The position numbers and the translations under genes were made by a program. Shown one piece after another: positions 26,417 through 34,564 of a DNA stretch of 64,000 nt. Origin of the DNA: Actinomycetales bacterium (GTDB lineage: Bacteria; Actinomycetota; Actinomycetes; Actinomycetales; Dermatophilaceae); NCBI GenBank assembly GCA_016710385.1, contig JADJVX010000026.1, positions 248,001 to 312,000 on the forward strand. Reading direction: 5' to 3'. The first letter of the stretch is position 1; every line of letters begins with the position of its first letter. The notes below the pieces were generated by a model that worked only from the letters and a program-made list of their open reading frames with translations, was not told where the DNA came from and made no database searches.

Positions 26417-26429
26417 GAGGGGACTCTCA
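26414..26429. terminator. Short palindrome shared by two convergent stop codons
   Basis: TGAGAG-GGGA-CTCTCA. The plus-strand TGA is the stop of the 1227-aa gene and the minus-strand TGA is the stop of the XRE regulator, so a six-bp hairpin covers both ends. It may act as a weak bidirectional terminator. Confidence 0.45.
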
Positions 26430-27323
26430 GGCGTACTGCCAGCGCAGCCCGATGGTGCCGCGGCGCGGGCGCTCCCGGACGACATTGACCCGCCGATCGC
26501 CCCCGAGAGTGCGCGGCAGGACGAAACGGTCCGGCCCGGTGTCGCGGTGCCGCTCGAACTCCTCCAGGTTGACCGGCAGGCAGTCCGGGTGGAATCCGAC
26601 GTCGATCGTCGTCAGCGACCGCGGCGCGGTGAGGAAGACGTAGGCCGAGGTCGTCGGGATGGTGTTGGCGTCGGTCGCGGTGTAGTGCAGGACGTGGAAC
26701 TCCCCGCGCCGGATCACCCGGTCGAAGACCATCTCGCAGACCACGACGTTGGCCGCGGCATCCCGGCGGATCCGGCCGAGTCGCGCCCCGCTGACCATCT
26801 CGAGGTCGATGAGGCGGGGATCGCCACCGGCTTCGCCGCCGTGGATGGCCGGGTAACGGTCGGAGTCGACGAGGGCCTTGAGGGTGTAGAAGGTGCGGAC
26901 GCTGACCAGGCTCCCATCGGGGCCGATCTCGGCGAAGTCGGAACACGACACGATCGCCATCGCAGCGAACTTGTCCTGGCACCCCACCTCGGCCAGCAGG
27001 TTGTCGATGCGCTGCCCGGTCGCCACGACGTCAAAGGCCTCCGGCCCGACCGGAGGTGCGTCGTCGTTGATCCGGTTGTAGAGCGCACCGTCGGCCACTC
27101 CGAGGATGGCCTCCAGCGCACGCACTACCTCGATCGACTCCGGGCCGGTCGGACTGCGATGACCGTTTTGCCAGTAGCTCAGCGTGCTGCGCCCCACGGC
27201 CAGTCCTCGGTCGGAGAGCCGGCGTTGAATCGTCTCGAGGGTCAGGCCGCTCTGGCGGATGGCTACCCGCAACCCGTGATTGAACGATCCACCGGTTGTG
27301 GCTCCGGTCGCCGCCACATTCAC
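26427..27323 (-). CDS. XRE-like helix-turn-helix transcriptional regulator
   Basis: 298 aa. An N-terminal HTH lies at about residues 15-75 (LRVAIRQSGLTLETIQRRLSDRG--VGRSTLSYWQNGHRSPTGPESIEVVRALEAIL). It is followed by a long C-terminal region without a recognised motif (VDSDRYPAIHGGEAGG, then VFDRVIRRGEFHVLHYTATDAN, ending GTIGLRW). The C-terminal part may sense a ligand. The start is GTG at 27323 or, with better Shine-Dalgarno spacing, GTG at 27317. A perfect palindrome GTGAACGTTCAC lies directly upstream, suggesting self-repression. It converges on the giant genes, with their stops in one hairpin. No octamer GTATGCCG occurs in this gene. Confidence 0.75.
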   Translation of the reverse strand: MNVAATGATTGGSFNHGLRVAIRQSGLTLETIQRRLSDRGLAVGRSTLSYWQNGHRSPTGPESIEVVRALEAILGVADGALYNRINDDAPPVGPEAFDVVATGQRIDNLLAEVGCQDKFAAMAIVSCSDFAEIGPDGSLVSVRTFYTLKALVDSDRYPAIHGGEAGGDPRLIDLEMVSGARLGRIRRDAAANVVVCEMVFDRVIRRGEFHVLHYTATDANTIPTTSAYVFLTAPRSLTTIDVGFHPDCLPVNLEEFERHRDTGPDRFVLPRTLGGDRRVNVVRERPRRGTIGLRWQYA

Positions 27324-27703
27324 TCCCTCCGTGAACGTTCACATCCAAGCGGGAGCTTCCCACACCGACCTGCACGTTCACAAACCTCAGCGTTCACGGA
27401 ACCCGAGCCGAAAGTCTGCAACGGTTGAAGAGCTTCGGCGACTGGATCACACTCAAAGAGCACGTCGGGCAGGAAAACCCCTGAGCTCGAAAGGGCCGCG
27501 GCAACGCGGGAGGGTAGAGCTCTAGCTCCGCGCAGGTTGGGTGCGGATACGGTGTCGCACGATGGCGAAGGTGGCTGGCTCTCATTGGTGTCAGAGAGTC
27601 GGCCACCTGCCATGTCTGGACGGTTTCCGCCGGACCGGGTCGGGTCGCCTGACCCGCCGCCCGTCCGTCAGCCCGTCCGTCAGCCAGCCAGTCAGCCAGT
27701 CCG
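27324..27703. other. 380-bp non-coding gap between the XRE regulator and the membrane-anchored protein
   Basis: The left part holds the GTTCAC operators. The middle has no recognised gene or RNA. The right end has CCGTCAGCC-type short repeats (about 27656-27708) reaching the stop codon of the next gene, which may help to end its transcript. Confidence 0.5.
27331..27397 (-). promoter_or_regulatory. Operator cluster upstream of the XRE regulator
   Basis: A perfect 12-bp palindrome GTGAACGTTCAC (27331-27342) and two further CGTTCAC half-sites (27375-27381 and 27391-27397) lie just before the regulator start. Spacing and position fit repeated binding sites of a self-regulating HTH protein. Confidence 0.55.
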
Positions 27704-28288
27704 TCAGTCGATCTCGAAGGTCGGCCGGCCGTCGCTGCAGCTCACCTTGACCTCGACCTGGTCCTCTCCGCTGACGAACTTCACCTCGATGGAGTCGTCC
27801 TCGATCGTGCGGGTGTTGGACCACCCCTGGTTGGGGGTGACCCAAGACAGCGCGAGGGTGCTGCCCGAGCAGCTGGCCCCGATCGACCCTGCTCGCGTGG
27901 TCGTCGATCCCGGGACCCCCTTCGCCGGGACAGGGGTCTTCCCCGTGGTGGATGGCGGCGCGCCACCGGACGGTGGCTTCGCAGCGGTGCTGGGATGCCC
28001 CGCCCCGGTGGCCGCCCGAGTGGCCGCGGGCGTGCTGGCCGGGGTGATCTCCGGGGTGATCGCAGCTGCACTCGTGGGGGCCCCGGACGCCGGGGCGCTC
28101 GCCGCCGCGGATGCGGTCATCGCCCGCGCGGGCGGCTCCGATCCGAGCAACGAGGCAGCCTCGCCGGCCCGCGCGATGGCCAGCCAGCCGAGGGTGGACA
28201 CCGCGCCGACGACGACAAGCCACAGGAGTATGCCGGTGGGCACCGATCGCCCCAGTCCCCCGGATTGAGGACGGTCACCTCGCCTCAT
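27704..28288 (-). CDS. Membrane-anchored protein with Ala/Pro/Thr stalk and small C-terminal domain
   Basis: 194 aa: a short basic N-terminus, one membrane helix (about 20-42: GILLWLVVVGAVSTLGWLAI), a 90-residue Ala/Pro/Thr/Gly-rich extracytoplasmic stalk, and a compact C-terminal domain of about 55 residues with two cysteines (ASCSGSTLALSWVTPNQGWSNTRTIEDD and KVSCSDGRPTFEID). The function is not recognised. GGAGG stands seven bases before the ATG at 28288. It is divergent to the two-component system with only 37 bases between starts, so it may be the target or the accessory sensor of that system. Confidence 0.65.
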   Translation of the reverse strand: MRRGDRPQSGGLGRSVPTGILLWLVVVGAVSTLGWLAIARAGEAASLLGSEPPARAMTASAAASAPASGAPTSAAAITPEITPASTPAATRAATGAGHPSTAAKPPSGGAPPSTTGKTPVPAKGVPGSTTTRAGSIGASCSGSTLALSWVTPNQGWSNTRTIEDDSIEVKFVSGEDQVEVKVSCSDGRPTFEID

Positions 28289-28325
28289 CAGCGCACCTCC
28301 TGCACTCAGGCGTAGCGTACGGGGC

Positions 28326-29042
28326 ATGGTCTCCGTGCTCATCGTCGAGGACGACTCGGCTATCCGATCGGCGTTGATCCGGGCCCTGACGGCCGGCGGT
28401 CACGCCGTGACAAGTGCCGCGACCGGCATGGCCGGCCTGACGAGTGCGGTCGACGACCACCCCGACGTCGTCGTCCTCGACCTCGGCCTGCCCGACATCG
28501 ACGGCTTGCGCGTGCTGCCCATGCTGCGGGCGGTGAGTGCGGTGCCGGTCATCGTCGCGACCGCCCGCGATGACGAGCGGGTCATCGTGCAGGCCCTCGA
28601 CGCCGGCGCCGACGACTACCTCGTCAAGCCCTTCGGCGCCGAGCAACTGGAGGCCCGCATCCGCGCAGTGCTGCGCCGCCTGGCGACGGCGACTCCCGAC
28701 CCCACGGCCACCGTGGGAGCGTTGACGGTCAACCCGGTGACCCGGGAGGTGACGCTCGACGGCATACCGGTCGAGTTGTCGCGCAAGGAGTTCGACCTGC
28801 TCTATCTCTTGGCGCAACGCGCAGGTGAAGTGGTCACCAAGCGCGAGATCCTCGCCGAGGTGTGGCGGCAGTCCTACGGCGGCGGCGACCGCACCGTCGA
28901 CGTGCACCTGTCCTGGTTGCGGCGCAAGCTCGGCGAGACGGCCGCGGAGCCGCGCTATCTGCATAGCATTCGTGGGGTCGGGATCCGCCTGGTCGACCCG
29001 GGCCGGGGGGACGGCGACGACACTGGCCAGAGCGGCAGCTGA
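28326..29042 (+). CDS. OmpR/PhoB-family response regulator
   Basis: 238 aa. The receiver domain has the acidic pocket EDD near the start, the phospho-acceptor Asp52 (VVVLDLGLPD), Thr in IVATARDD and Lys101 in LVKPFG. The C-terminal winged helix ends with the recognition region RTVDVHLSWLRRKLGE and the GVGIRL wing. The stop overlaps the kinase start (TGATG), so the pair is made from one message. The stimulus is unknown; neighbours with metal-binding tails and a flavin/heme operon suggest metal or redox stress. Confidence 0.93.
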   Translation: MVSVLIVEDDSAIRSALIRALTAGGHAVTSAATGMAGLTSAVDDHPDVVVLDLGLPDIDGLRVLPMLRAVSAVPVIVATARDDERVIVQALDAGADDYLVKPFGAEQLEARIRAVLRRLATATPDPTATVGALTVNPVTREVTLDGIPVELSRKEFDLLYLLAQRAGEVVTKREILAEVWRQSYGGGDRTVDVHLSWLRRKLGETAAEPRYLHSIRGVGIRLVDPGRGDGDDTGQSGS

Positions 29043-30373
29043 TGCTGCGCACGCGCATCACCTGGCTGGCGATCGGGATCATTTCGGCGGTCGTCGTGTC
29101 GTTCGTCATCCCGCTGGGCTTGCTGGTGCGCACCATGGTGCAGGACCGGGCTATGGCCGAGGCCCGGGTCCTCGCCCAGTCGACGGCAACCCTGGTCGCG
29201 AGCGTCGATGACCTGACCCGCCTCGCGGTGGTCATCGACCCGGTCATCCAGGCTGCGGCCACATCGGAGGCAGCCCCGGTGCACCTGTGCGTCACCCTTC
29301 CGGACGGCACGCGGATCGGTCCGGCCGACGACGGCTTCGACGGTGACGCTGCGGCGCTCATCGAGCGGGCGCGGAGTCAGTCGGCGTCCTTCACCCAGGT
29401 CACCGCCGAAGCCGCCGATGTGCTCACACCGGTCACCGTCGCGACCGGCACCGTCGTCGTGCACACCTCGACGCATTTCCGTCACCTGCAGAGCCGGATC
29501 TGGACCGTGTGGGCCACCCTCGCGGGTCTCGGCGCGGTGATCATCGGCCTCGGGGCGTTTGTCTCGCGCCGGATGGCCGAACGCATCAGCACGCCGGTCA
29601 CCGAGATGGCCGACGTGGCCCATCGGCTGCGCGAGGGCGACCTCAGCGCCCGCGCGCACACGTCGGCCGGCGCCGTCCCGACCGAGGTCACCGAACTCGG
29701 CACCGCGCTCAACCGGCTCGCCGCCCGAATCGCCGAGCTGCTTGCCGGCGAGCGCGAGGCCGCGGCCGACCTGTCGCACCGGCTGCGCACCCCGGTCACG
29801 GCGCTGCGGCTGGACACCGACCTGGTCGCCGATGAGACCGTGCGCTCCCGCCTGCGCAGTCATGTCGAGGACCTCCATCGGGTCATCGACTCGGTCGTCA
29901 CCGAAGCCCGTCGCACCTCCCGCGACGACATGACGGCGGCCGGCGACCTCGCGGCTGTCGCGGCCAGCCGGACGGCATACTGGCGCCCGTTGGCCGAAGA
30001 CCAGGGCCGAGCCCTCGAGGTCACCGTGCCCCCGGCGCCGGTGTTCGTCGCGCTGCCGACCGCCGACCTGCGCGATCTCGTGGACACCCTCGTCGACAAC
30101 GTCTTCGCGCACACGCCCGAGGGCACCGCGTTGGCGGTCGTCGTCACGGCCGTCGACGGCCACGCGCGGTTGTCCGTCGCCGACGCCGGGCCGGGGTTGG
30201 CTTCGCCGGCGCTGGCCGCTCGCGGGCGCAGCGGCAACGGCGGCACCGGCCTGGGGCTGGACATCGTGCGACGCCTGGCCGACCGAGCCGGCGGCTCGGT
30301 CGTGCTCGGCCAGGCCCAGCTGGGTGGGCTGCTCGTCGAGGTGACGCTGCCGCATCTGCCGTCGGCCGACTGA
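29042..30373 (+). CDS. Sensor histidine kinase
   Basis: 443 aa. The first membrane helix is at about 7-30 (WLAIGIISAVVVSFVIPLGLLV), followed by an extracytoplasmic sensor region to about 150. The second helix (VWATLAGLGAVIIGLGAFV) leads into a HAMP linker (ERISTPVTEMADVAHRLREGDL). The dimerisation box has phospho-His246 (DLSHRLRTPVTALRLD). The ATPase has an N box with the Asn in TLVDNVFAHTPEG, then ADAGPGL and GGTGLGLDIV. The sensor region is short, with one Cys, and shows no known fold. It phosphorylates the overlapping response regulator. Confidence 0.92.
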   Translation: MLRTRITWLAIGIISAVVVSFVIPLGLLVRTMVQDRAMAEARVLAQSTATLVASVDDLTRLAVVIDPVIQAAATSEAAPVHLCVTLPDGTRIGPADDGFDGDAAALIERARSQSASFTQVTAEAADVLTPVTVATGTVVVHTSTHFRHLQSRIWTVWATLAGLGAVIIGLGAFVSRRMAERISTPVTEMADVAHRLREGDLSARAHTSAGAVPTEVTELGTALNRLAARIAELLAGEREAAADLSHRLRTPVTALRLDTDLVADETVRSRLRSHVEDLHRVIDSVVTEARRTSRDDMTAAGDLAAVAASRTAYWRPLAEDQGRALEVTVPPAPVFVALPTADLRDLVDTLVDNVFAHTPEGTALAVVVTAVDGHARLSVADAGPGLASPALAARGRSGNGGTGLGLDIVRRLADRAGGSVVLGQAQLGGLLVEVTLPHLPSAD

Positions 30374-30419
30374 CTGCCGTGGCTGCCTTCCGAGACAGCA
30401 ACAGCCGAGGTATGCCGGG

Positions 30420-30881
30420 TCAGTCGTCTCCGTGCTCGTCACCGTGCTCGTCACCGTGCTCGTCACCGTGCTCGGATTCGTGCTCGTCACCGTGCTCGGA
30501 TTCATGCTCGGATTCGTGGTCGACCTGCGCCGCCGTGGTCTTGGCGGCGGTGCCGGTCGTCGCCGCGGTCCCGCTCGTCGAGCTCACGGTGCGAACCGGC
30601 GCAGCGGCGGGCGGCGGGGCGGCGGGCGCGGGAGCGACCGGAGCAGCTGCCACCGCAACAGTCTCGGTCACGTGGGTCACGCAGACCTCACCTTCGAGCA
30701 CCGCGGGTGGGGTGCAGTCACGCAGCAACACGACCGGCTCGGCAGTCGCGACGGTCTTCACGGGAGTGGTGGCCGCCGCCGGTTGCATGCCGGGTGCGAG
30801 CGAGGCATAGAGGAAGCCCGACAAAGCCAGGCCTGCCAGCGCACCGACACCGGCGGCCTTGGTGGGGAACGACAGACTCAT
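30420..30881 (-). CDS. Secreted protein with His/Glu/Asp repeat tail (putative metal binder)
   Basis: 153 aa: an N-terminal hydrophobic export signal (about 8-30), a middle part with two cysteines (RDCTPPAVLEGEVCVTHV), an Ala/Pro/Thr linker and a C-terminal tail from about residue 120. The tail repeats HESEH and HGDEH. Such tails bind divalent metals (Zn, Ni, Cu, Co) in other proteins; the ion here is not shown. The two cysteines could form a disulfide. The tail is encoded by a 12-bp tandem repeat. The stop is 46 bases from the convergent kinase gene, which fits a metal-responsive two-component system and its output, but only by position. Confidence 0.7.
   Translation of the reverse strand: MSLSFPTKAAGVGALAGLALSGFLYASLAPGMQPAAATTPVKTVATAEPVVLLRDCTPPAVLEGEVCVTHVTETVAVAAAPVAPAPAAPPPAAAPVRTVSSTSGTAATTGTAAKTTAAQVDHESEHESEHGDEHESEHGDEHGDEHGDEHGDD
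30428..30520. repeat. Tandem 12-bp repeat coding for a metal-binding tail
   Basis: GTGCTCGTCACC and close variants recur back to back (about seven units, the later ones reading GTGCTCGGATTC). On the minus strand they code alternating His-Gly-Asp-Glu and His-Glu-Ser-Glu. Copy number is likely to vary between strains. Confidence 0.7.
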
Positions 30882-31101
30882 GGGGTGCTCCTTGACGCTG
30901 GGTTGCCGGACGCTGGGTTGCTCGGCTGAACATCACCGAGTGTGCGAGCCGGCTGGTCAACTCGACCTCACCGCTGGATCAAGACGGCCCTAACTCCCAG
31001 GGAACCGACAGCCGCCGGCCAGCGGGAGCCCAGCCGAACCTGACCTGTCCTTAACGCACACCTGAGGACTCCTTGTCGGGCGACACGAGACAGTCACTGT
31101 C

Positions 31102-31557
31102 ATGCAGACCTCCACACCTTCGGCTCGCGACCGCGCCAACCGCACCCTCGGCATTGTCACCGGGACGGTGGCCGCGTCGGCCGTCGTCGCGGTCGGGGCT
31201 GCCACCGTCGCGGCCGCCCAGCAGACCCAGCAGACCAAGGCCACCAAGGCGGCCTCCGCTGCCGCGGCCCCAGGGGCCGCGAGCGCCCCGGTCGAGTTCC
31301 GCGACCGGGAGAGCCGCACGGTCACCGACCGAGTGCTCACCCAGGCCCAGCCGGGGGCAGCGGCCGCGGCGCCCAAGGCACCTAGTCCCGGCAGCTTGAG
31401 CACGCGTTCGGGCACCTCCTCGTCGACGGCGAAGTCCGGGACGAGCGCCGGGACGAGCGCCGGCACGAGCTCCGGCACGACGAGCAAGACGACGACCCGC
31501 ACGCCGACCGCGCCCCAGCCGGCGACCAAGCCGGTCGTGCCGTCGACCGGTTCCTGA
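31102..31557 (+). CDS. Secreted or membrane-anchored low-complexity protein
   Basis: 151 aa: a hydrophobic export segment at about 16-40 (LGIVTGTVAASAVVAVGAATVAAA), a short patterned stretch (APVEFRDRESRTVTDRVLTQ), then a Ser/Thr/Gly/Ala/Pro-rich tail ending PSTGS. I do not recognise it. It is nine bases upstream of apbE and reads the same way, so it probably belongs to the flavin/heme operon. I looked for an ApbE target motif (Asp-Gly-x-Thr-Gly-Ala-Thr/Ser) and found none. Confidence 0.6.
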   Translation: MQTSTPSARDRANRTLGIVTGTVAASAVVAVGAATVAAAQQTQQTKATKAASAAAAPGAASAPVEFRDRESRTVTDRVLTQAQPGAAAAAPKAPSPGSLSTRSGTSSSTAKSGTSAGTSAGTSSGTTSKTTTRTPTAPQPATKPVVPSTGS

Positions 31558-31566
31558 GGCGGACCG

Positions 31567-32697
31567 ATGACGGTGCGCAGCCCCTCGCGCCCGGCGCCAC
31601 CGCAGTGGCGCGCGCTCGGCACCTATGTCGACCTGCACGTCGCCGACCCCGAGCAGGAGTCGGCCGCGATCGCTCTGGCGCAGGCCGTGCTCGCCGAAGT
31701 CGACCTGGCGTGCAGCAGGTTTCGCGAAGACTCGGACCTCATGCGCGCCAATCGGGCTGCAGGAGAATGGATTCGCGTCTCTCCGGTGCTCGTCGGCGCG
31801 CTCCGGGCGGCGGTCTGGGCTGCCGAGGAGACCGACGGTTTGGTCGACCCGGGCCTGGGTGAGTTGCTCGTCGCGGCCGGGTATGACCGCACCTTCACCG
31901 ACCTGGTCCCGAGCGCAGACCCAGCCGGTATGCCGTGGGCAGACCTCGCGCCCGGCGCCCGGCGCCCGTCCTGGCGGGAGATCGAGATCGACCAGGATCG
32001 GGTCCGGATCCCGCGCGGGCTGAGCGTCGACCTCGGTGCGGTCGGCAAGGCCTACGCCGCCGACCTGGTCGCGTTGAGCATCGCCGACCGGCTCGGCACG
32101 GCGTGCGTCGTGAGCGTCGGCGGCGATGTGCGCACCGCAGCTCCGGTCCCGGCAGACACCGACGACAAGCACGACACCGACGACAAGCACGACACCGACG
32201 ACACTGACGACATCACCGGCGGGACCGTAATCGACTCCTCACACCACTCTGGCCTGACCAGCGACATCGACATTGCGCAGGACCTCGCGACCTTGCACTC
32301 CGGCCGCGCACCGGTGTGCCGTGTGCCGCTCACCGCGGGAGGCATCGCCACTTCGTCGATCACGGCCCGGCGGTGGGTGCGGGGCGGGAGGACCTGGCAT
32401 CACATTCTCGACCCTCGCTCGGGAGCACCGGCCGCCGAGCAATGGCGAGCCGTCACGGCATACGGGTCGAGTGCAGCCGCGGCCAACGCGGCCTCGACCG
32501 CCGCGCTCGTCCTCGGTGCGGACGCCGTGCCGTGGCTGGACGCGCGCGGCATACCGGCTCGGCTCGTGGCAGGCGACGGGACGGTGACGGTGACCCAGAC
32601 CTGGGAGGCCGCACGGCATACCGGCTGTGTCGTGGACCTGGCGGCCGCCGGAGCCGCGCCGGCGATGACGCCTGCGATGCGGGAGGCGCGGTCATGA
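31567..32697 (+). CDS. apbE: FAD:protein FMN transferase (ApbE family)
   Basis: 376 aa. Enzymes of this family move FMN from FAD to a Thr or Ser of an exported or membrane protein, with Mg2+. Landmarks are LGTYVDLHV, CSRFREDSDLMRANR, VDPGLGELL, the core VDLGAVGKAYAADLV, VVSVGGDVR, GGIATSS and HHILDPRSGAP. Odd: an insertion after VGGDVR (about residues 197-215) consists of an 18-bp DNA unit repeated nearly three times, giving DTDDKH, followed by DSSHHSG. This Asp/His-rich loop is not part of the usual family. No typical Sec signal is visible. The stop overlaps the next start (ATGA). Confidence 0.9.
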   Translation: MTVRSPSRPAPPQWRALGTYVDLHVADPEQESAAIALAQAVLAEVDLACSRFREDSDLMRANRAAGEWIRVSPVLVGALRAAVWAAEETDGLVDPGLGELLVAAGYDRTFTDLVPSADPAGMPWADLAPGARRPSWREIEIDQDRVRIPRGLSVDLGAVGKAYAADLVALSIADRLGTACVVSVGGDVRTAAPVPADTDDKHDTDDKHDTDDTDDITGGTVIDSSHHSGLTSDIDIAQDLATLHSGRAPVCRVPLTAGGIATSSITARRWVRGGRTWHHILDPRSGAPAAEQWRAVTAYGSSAAAANAASTAALVLGADAVPWLDARGIPARLVAGDGTVTVTQTWEAARHTGCVVDLAAAGAAPAMTPAMREARS

Positions 32698-33242
32698 GCG
32701 GGCCGATGCTGTGGTACCTCAACCGAGGCACGGGGGTCGTGCTGCTCGTGCTCTACACGGCGACCGTCGTGCTCGGGCTGCTGTCGGTGAGTCGGCGGCC
32801 GGGGGTGCGGCGGGTGCCGCAGTTCTTCGTGCAGGGGCTGCATCGCGCGGTGTCCGGAATGGCGACCGCGCTGCTGCTCGTCCATGTGGTGACCGCGGTG
32901 CTCGACACCTATGTGGACATCCGGTGGTACGACGTGTTCGTGCCCTGGGGCGGCACCTACCGACCGATCTACCTCGCGGCCGGCGCGATCGCCGTCGACC
33001 TGCTGCTCGCGGTCGGGCTGACCTCGCTGGCGCGAGCGCGGCTGTCGGACCGTGCCTGGCGGGTTGTGCATCTGCTGGCCTATCCGAGTTGGGCGGCGTC
33101 GGTCGCGCACACGGTCGGGATCGGCACCGACATGACCACCCCGTGGCTGCGGATTCTGCTCATCGGATGCGTCGGAGTGGTCGTCGCCGTCGGCGTGACC
33201 CGGCTGGCGTTGGTGCGCCGGATGGCTCCGGGGCGCACATGA
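32694..33242 (+). CDS. Ferric reductase-like membrane protein (heme b)
   Basis: 182 aa with about five membrane helices. Two His pairs spaced as in heme-binding helices are visible: VQGLHRAVSGMATALLLVHVV and VVHLLAYPSWAASVAHTVG. There is no FAD/NAD domain, so this is only the heme-carrying membrane core that passes electrons across the membrane. It overlaps apbE before it (ATGA) and the NuoF-like gene after it (ATGA), so subunit stoichiometry is probably controlled by coupling. Confidence 0.85.
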   Translation: MSGPMLWYLNRGTGVVLLVLYTATVVLGLLSVSRRPGVRRVPQFFVQGLHRAVSGMATALLLVHVVTAVLDTYVDIRWYDVFVPWGGTYRPIYLAAGAIAVDLLLAVGLTSLARARLSDRAWRVVHLLAYPSWAASVAHTVGIGTDMTTPWLRILLIGCVGVVVAVGVTRLALVRRMAPGRT

Positions 33243-34564
33243 CCTCGCTCGCCACGCCGTCGTTCGGGTTCGCCGCCCCGGCTCCGGAGCTCGCACCCGC
33301 ACGCTCCGGTATGCCGTTCTTCTCACCTCCCGCGCAGGTCATGGTCGAGCCGGGTCCGATGCTGTTGGCCGATCTCGACGACGGGCCGTCGCTGGCGGCG
33401 CACCGAGCGCGGTTCGGCACCGTGGGAGCGGCGTCCCCGGGGTCGGTCGGACCGCAATCGGTCGAGCAGTTGGCGCAGTGGGCCGAGACTGTCGGGCTCG
33501 CGGGCCGGGGTGGGGCGGGCTTTCCGTTCCACGTGAAACTTCGGGCCGCTGCGGCTGCCCCCGGTGGCCGGCGGCCGATCGTCGTGGTCAATCTCGCCGA
33601 GGGCGAACCCCTCAGTGGCAAGGACACCGCACTGGCTCGCTGTGTCCCGCACCGGGTCCTCGACGGCGCCGCCCTGACGGCCGGGCTGCTGGGCGCGCGC
33701 GAGGTGCATGTCGTCGTGCCGCGCGAACGCCCGCTCGTCGAAGAGTCGATGGCGCTGGCCTTGGCCGAGCGGCACGCGACCGGCGAGCGGCTGGGCTGGC
33801 GGCTCACCGCGGTCGGACCTGGGTTTGTGTCGGGGCAGGCGCGTGCGGTCATCGAGGCACTGTCCGGACGGCCGGGGTTGCCCGTGACCGCCTGGCAACC
33901 CGAAGCCGTGTCGGGACTGCGCGGCCGACCCACCCTGCTGTCCAACGCGGAGACCTGGGCGCACGTCTGGGCGTTGGCCAGCCGTGGTCCAGATGGCTAT
34001 GCCGAGCTCGGGACAGCCGACGAACCCGGCACGACGCTGTTGTCCGTCCCCGGGGGCGACAACGGCACCGTCGGGGTGTTCGAAGCCGGGTTCGGCACGT
34101 CGTGGTCTGCCCCGTTGGGGGAGGCGGACCACGACGTGCCGGTCCTGCTCGGGGGGTTCCACGGCACCTGGACGACCGCCTCGGCCCTGACCGGTATGCC
34201 GGTCAGCCGGGTCGCGTTGCGGGATGCCGGGTTGGCCCTCGGTGCCGGGGTGGCCTGGCCGTTGCCGCCCGGGGTGTGCCCGGTCGAGGTGACGGCGAGC
34301 ATCACGGCATACCTGGCCGGCGAGTCGGCGCAGCGCTGCGGACCGTGCCGCAACGGACTGCCCGCGCTTGCCACCGAGGTCGGCGCGTTGGCGCGGGGGG
34401 TGGGCGTCAACTCCGCACGGATCGAGCAGCTGGCCGGGCTGGTCGAGCGACGCGGGGCGTGTGCCCATCCCGACGGCACGGTGCGGCTGGTGCGGTCGCT
34501 GGTGTCGGCGTTCGGCGACGAGGTCGCGGCGCACCTGGCCGGACGCTGCGAGGTGGCCCGATGA
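33239..34564 (+). CDS. NuoF-like NAD(P)H-binding flavoprotein with SLBB and iron-sulfur regions
   Basis: 441 aa. The NADH/FMN glycine-rich motif GRGGAGFPFHVKL and VVVNLAEGEPLSGKD with the acidic patch are as in NuoF, FdhB and related subunits. LLSNAETWAHV stands where NuoF has NNVET-, and GTTLLSVPGG opens the SLBB part. The C-terminal cluster site reads ESAQRCGPCRNG with a later Cys (residues 367, 370, 408); the first Cys of the usual ESCGxCxxC is Ala, so one ligand is missing or replaced. The probable role is taking electrons from NAD(P)H and handing them to the ferredoxin encoded next and the membrane heme. ATGA overlaps on both sides. Confidence 0.85.
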   Translation: MTSLATPSFGFAAPAPELAPARSGMPFFSPPAQVMVEPGPMLLADLDDGPSLAAHRARFGTVGAASPGSVGPQSVEQLAQWAETVGLAGRGGAGFPFHVKLRAAAAAPGGRRPIVVVNLAEGEPLSGKDTALARCVPHRVLDGAALTAGLLGAREVHVVVPRERPLVEESMALALAERHATGERLGWRLTAVGPGFVSGQARAVIEALSGRPGLPVTAWQPEAVSGLRGRPTLLSNAETWAHVWALASRGPDGYAELGTADEPGTTLLSVPGGDNGTVGVFEAGFGTSWSAPLGEADHDVPVLLGGFHGTWTTASALTGMPVSRVALRDAGLALGAGVAWPLPPGVCPVEVTASITAYLAGESAQRCGPCRNGLPALATEVGALARGVGVNSARIEQLAGLVERRGACAHPDGTVRLVRSLVSAFGDEVAAHLAGRCEVAR

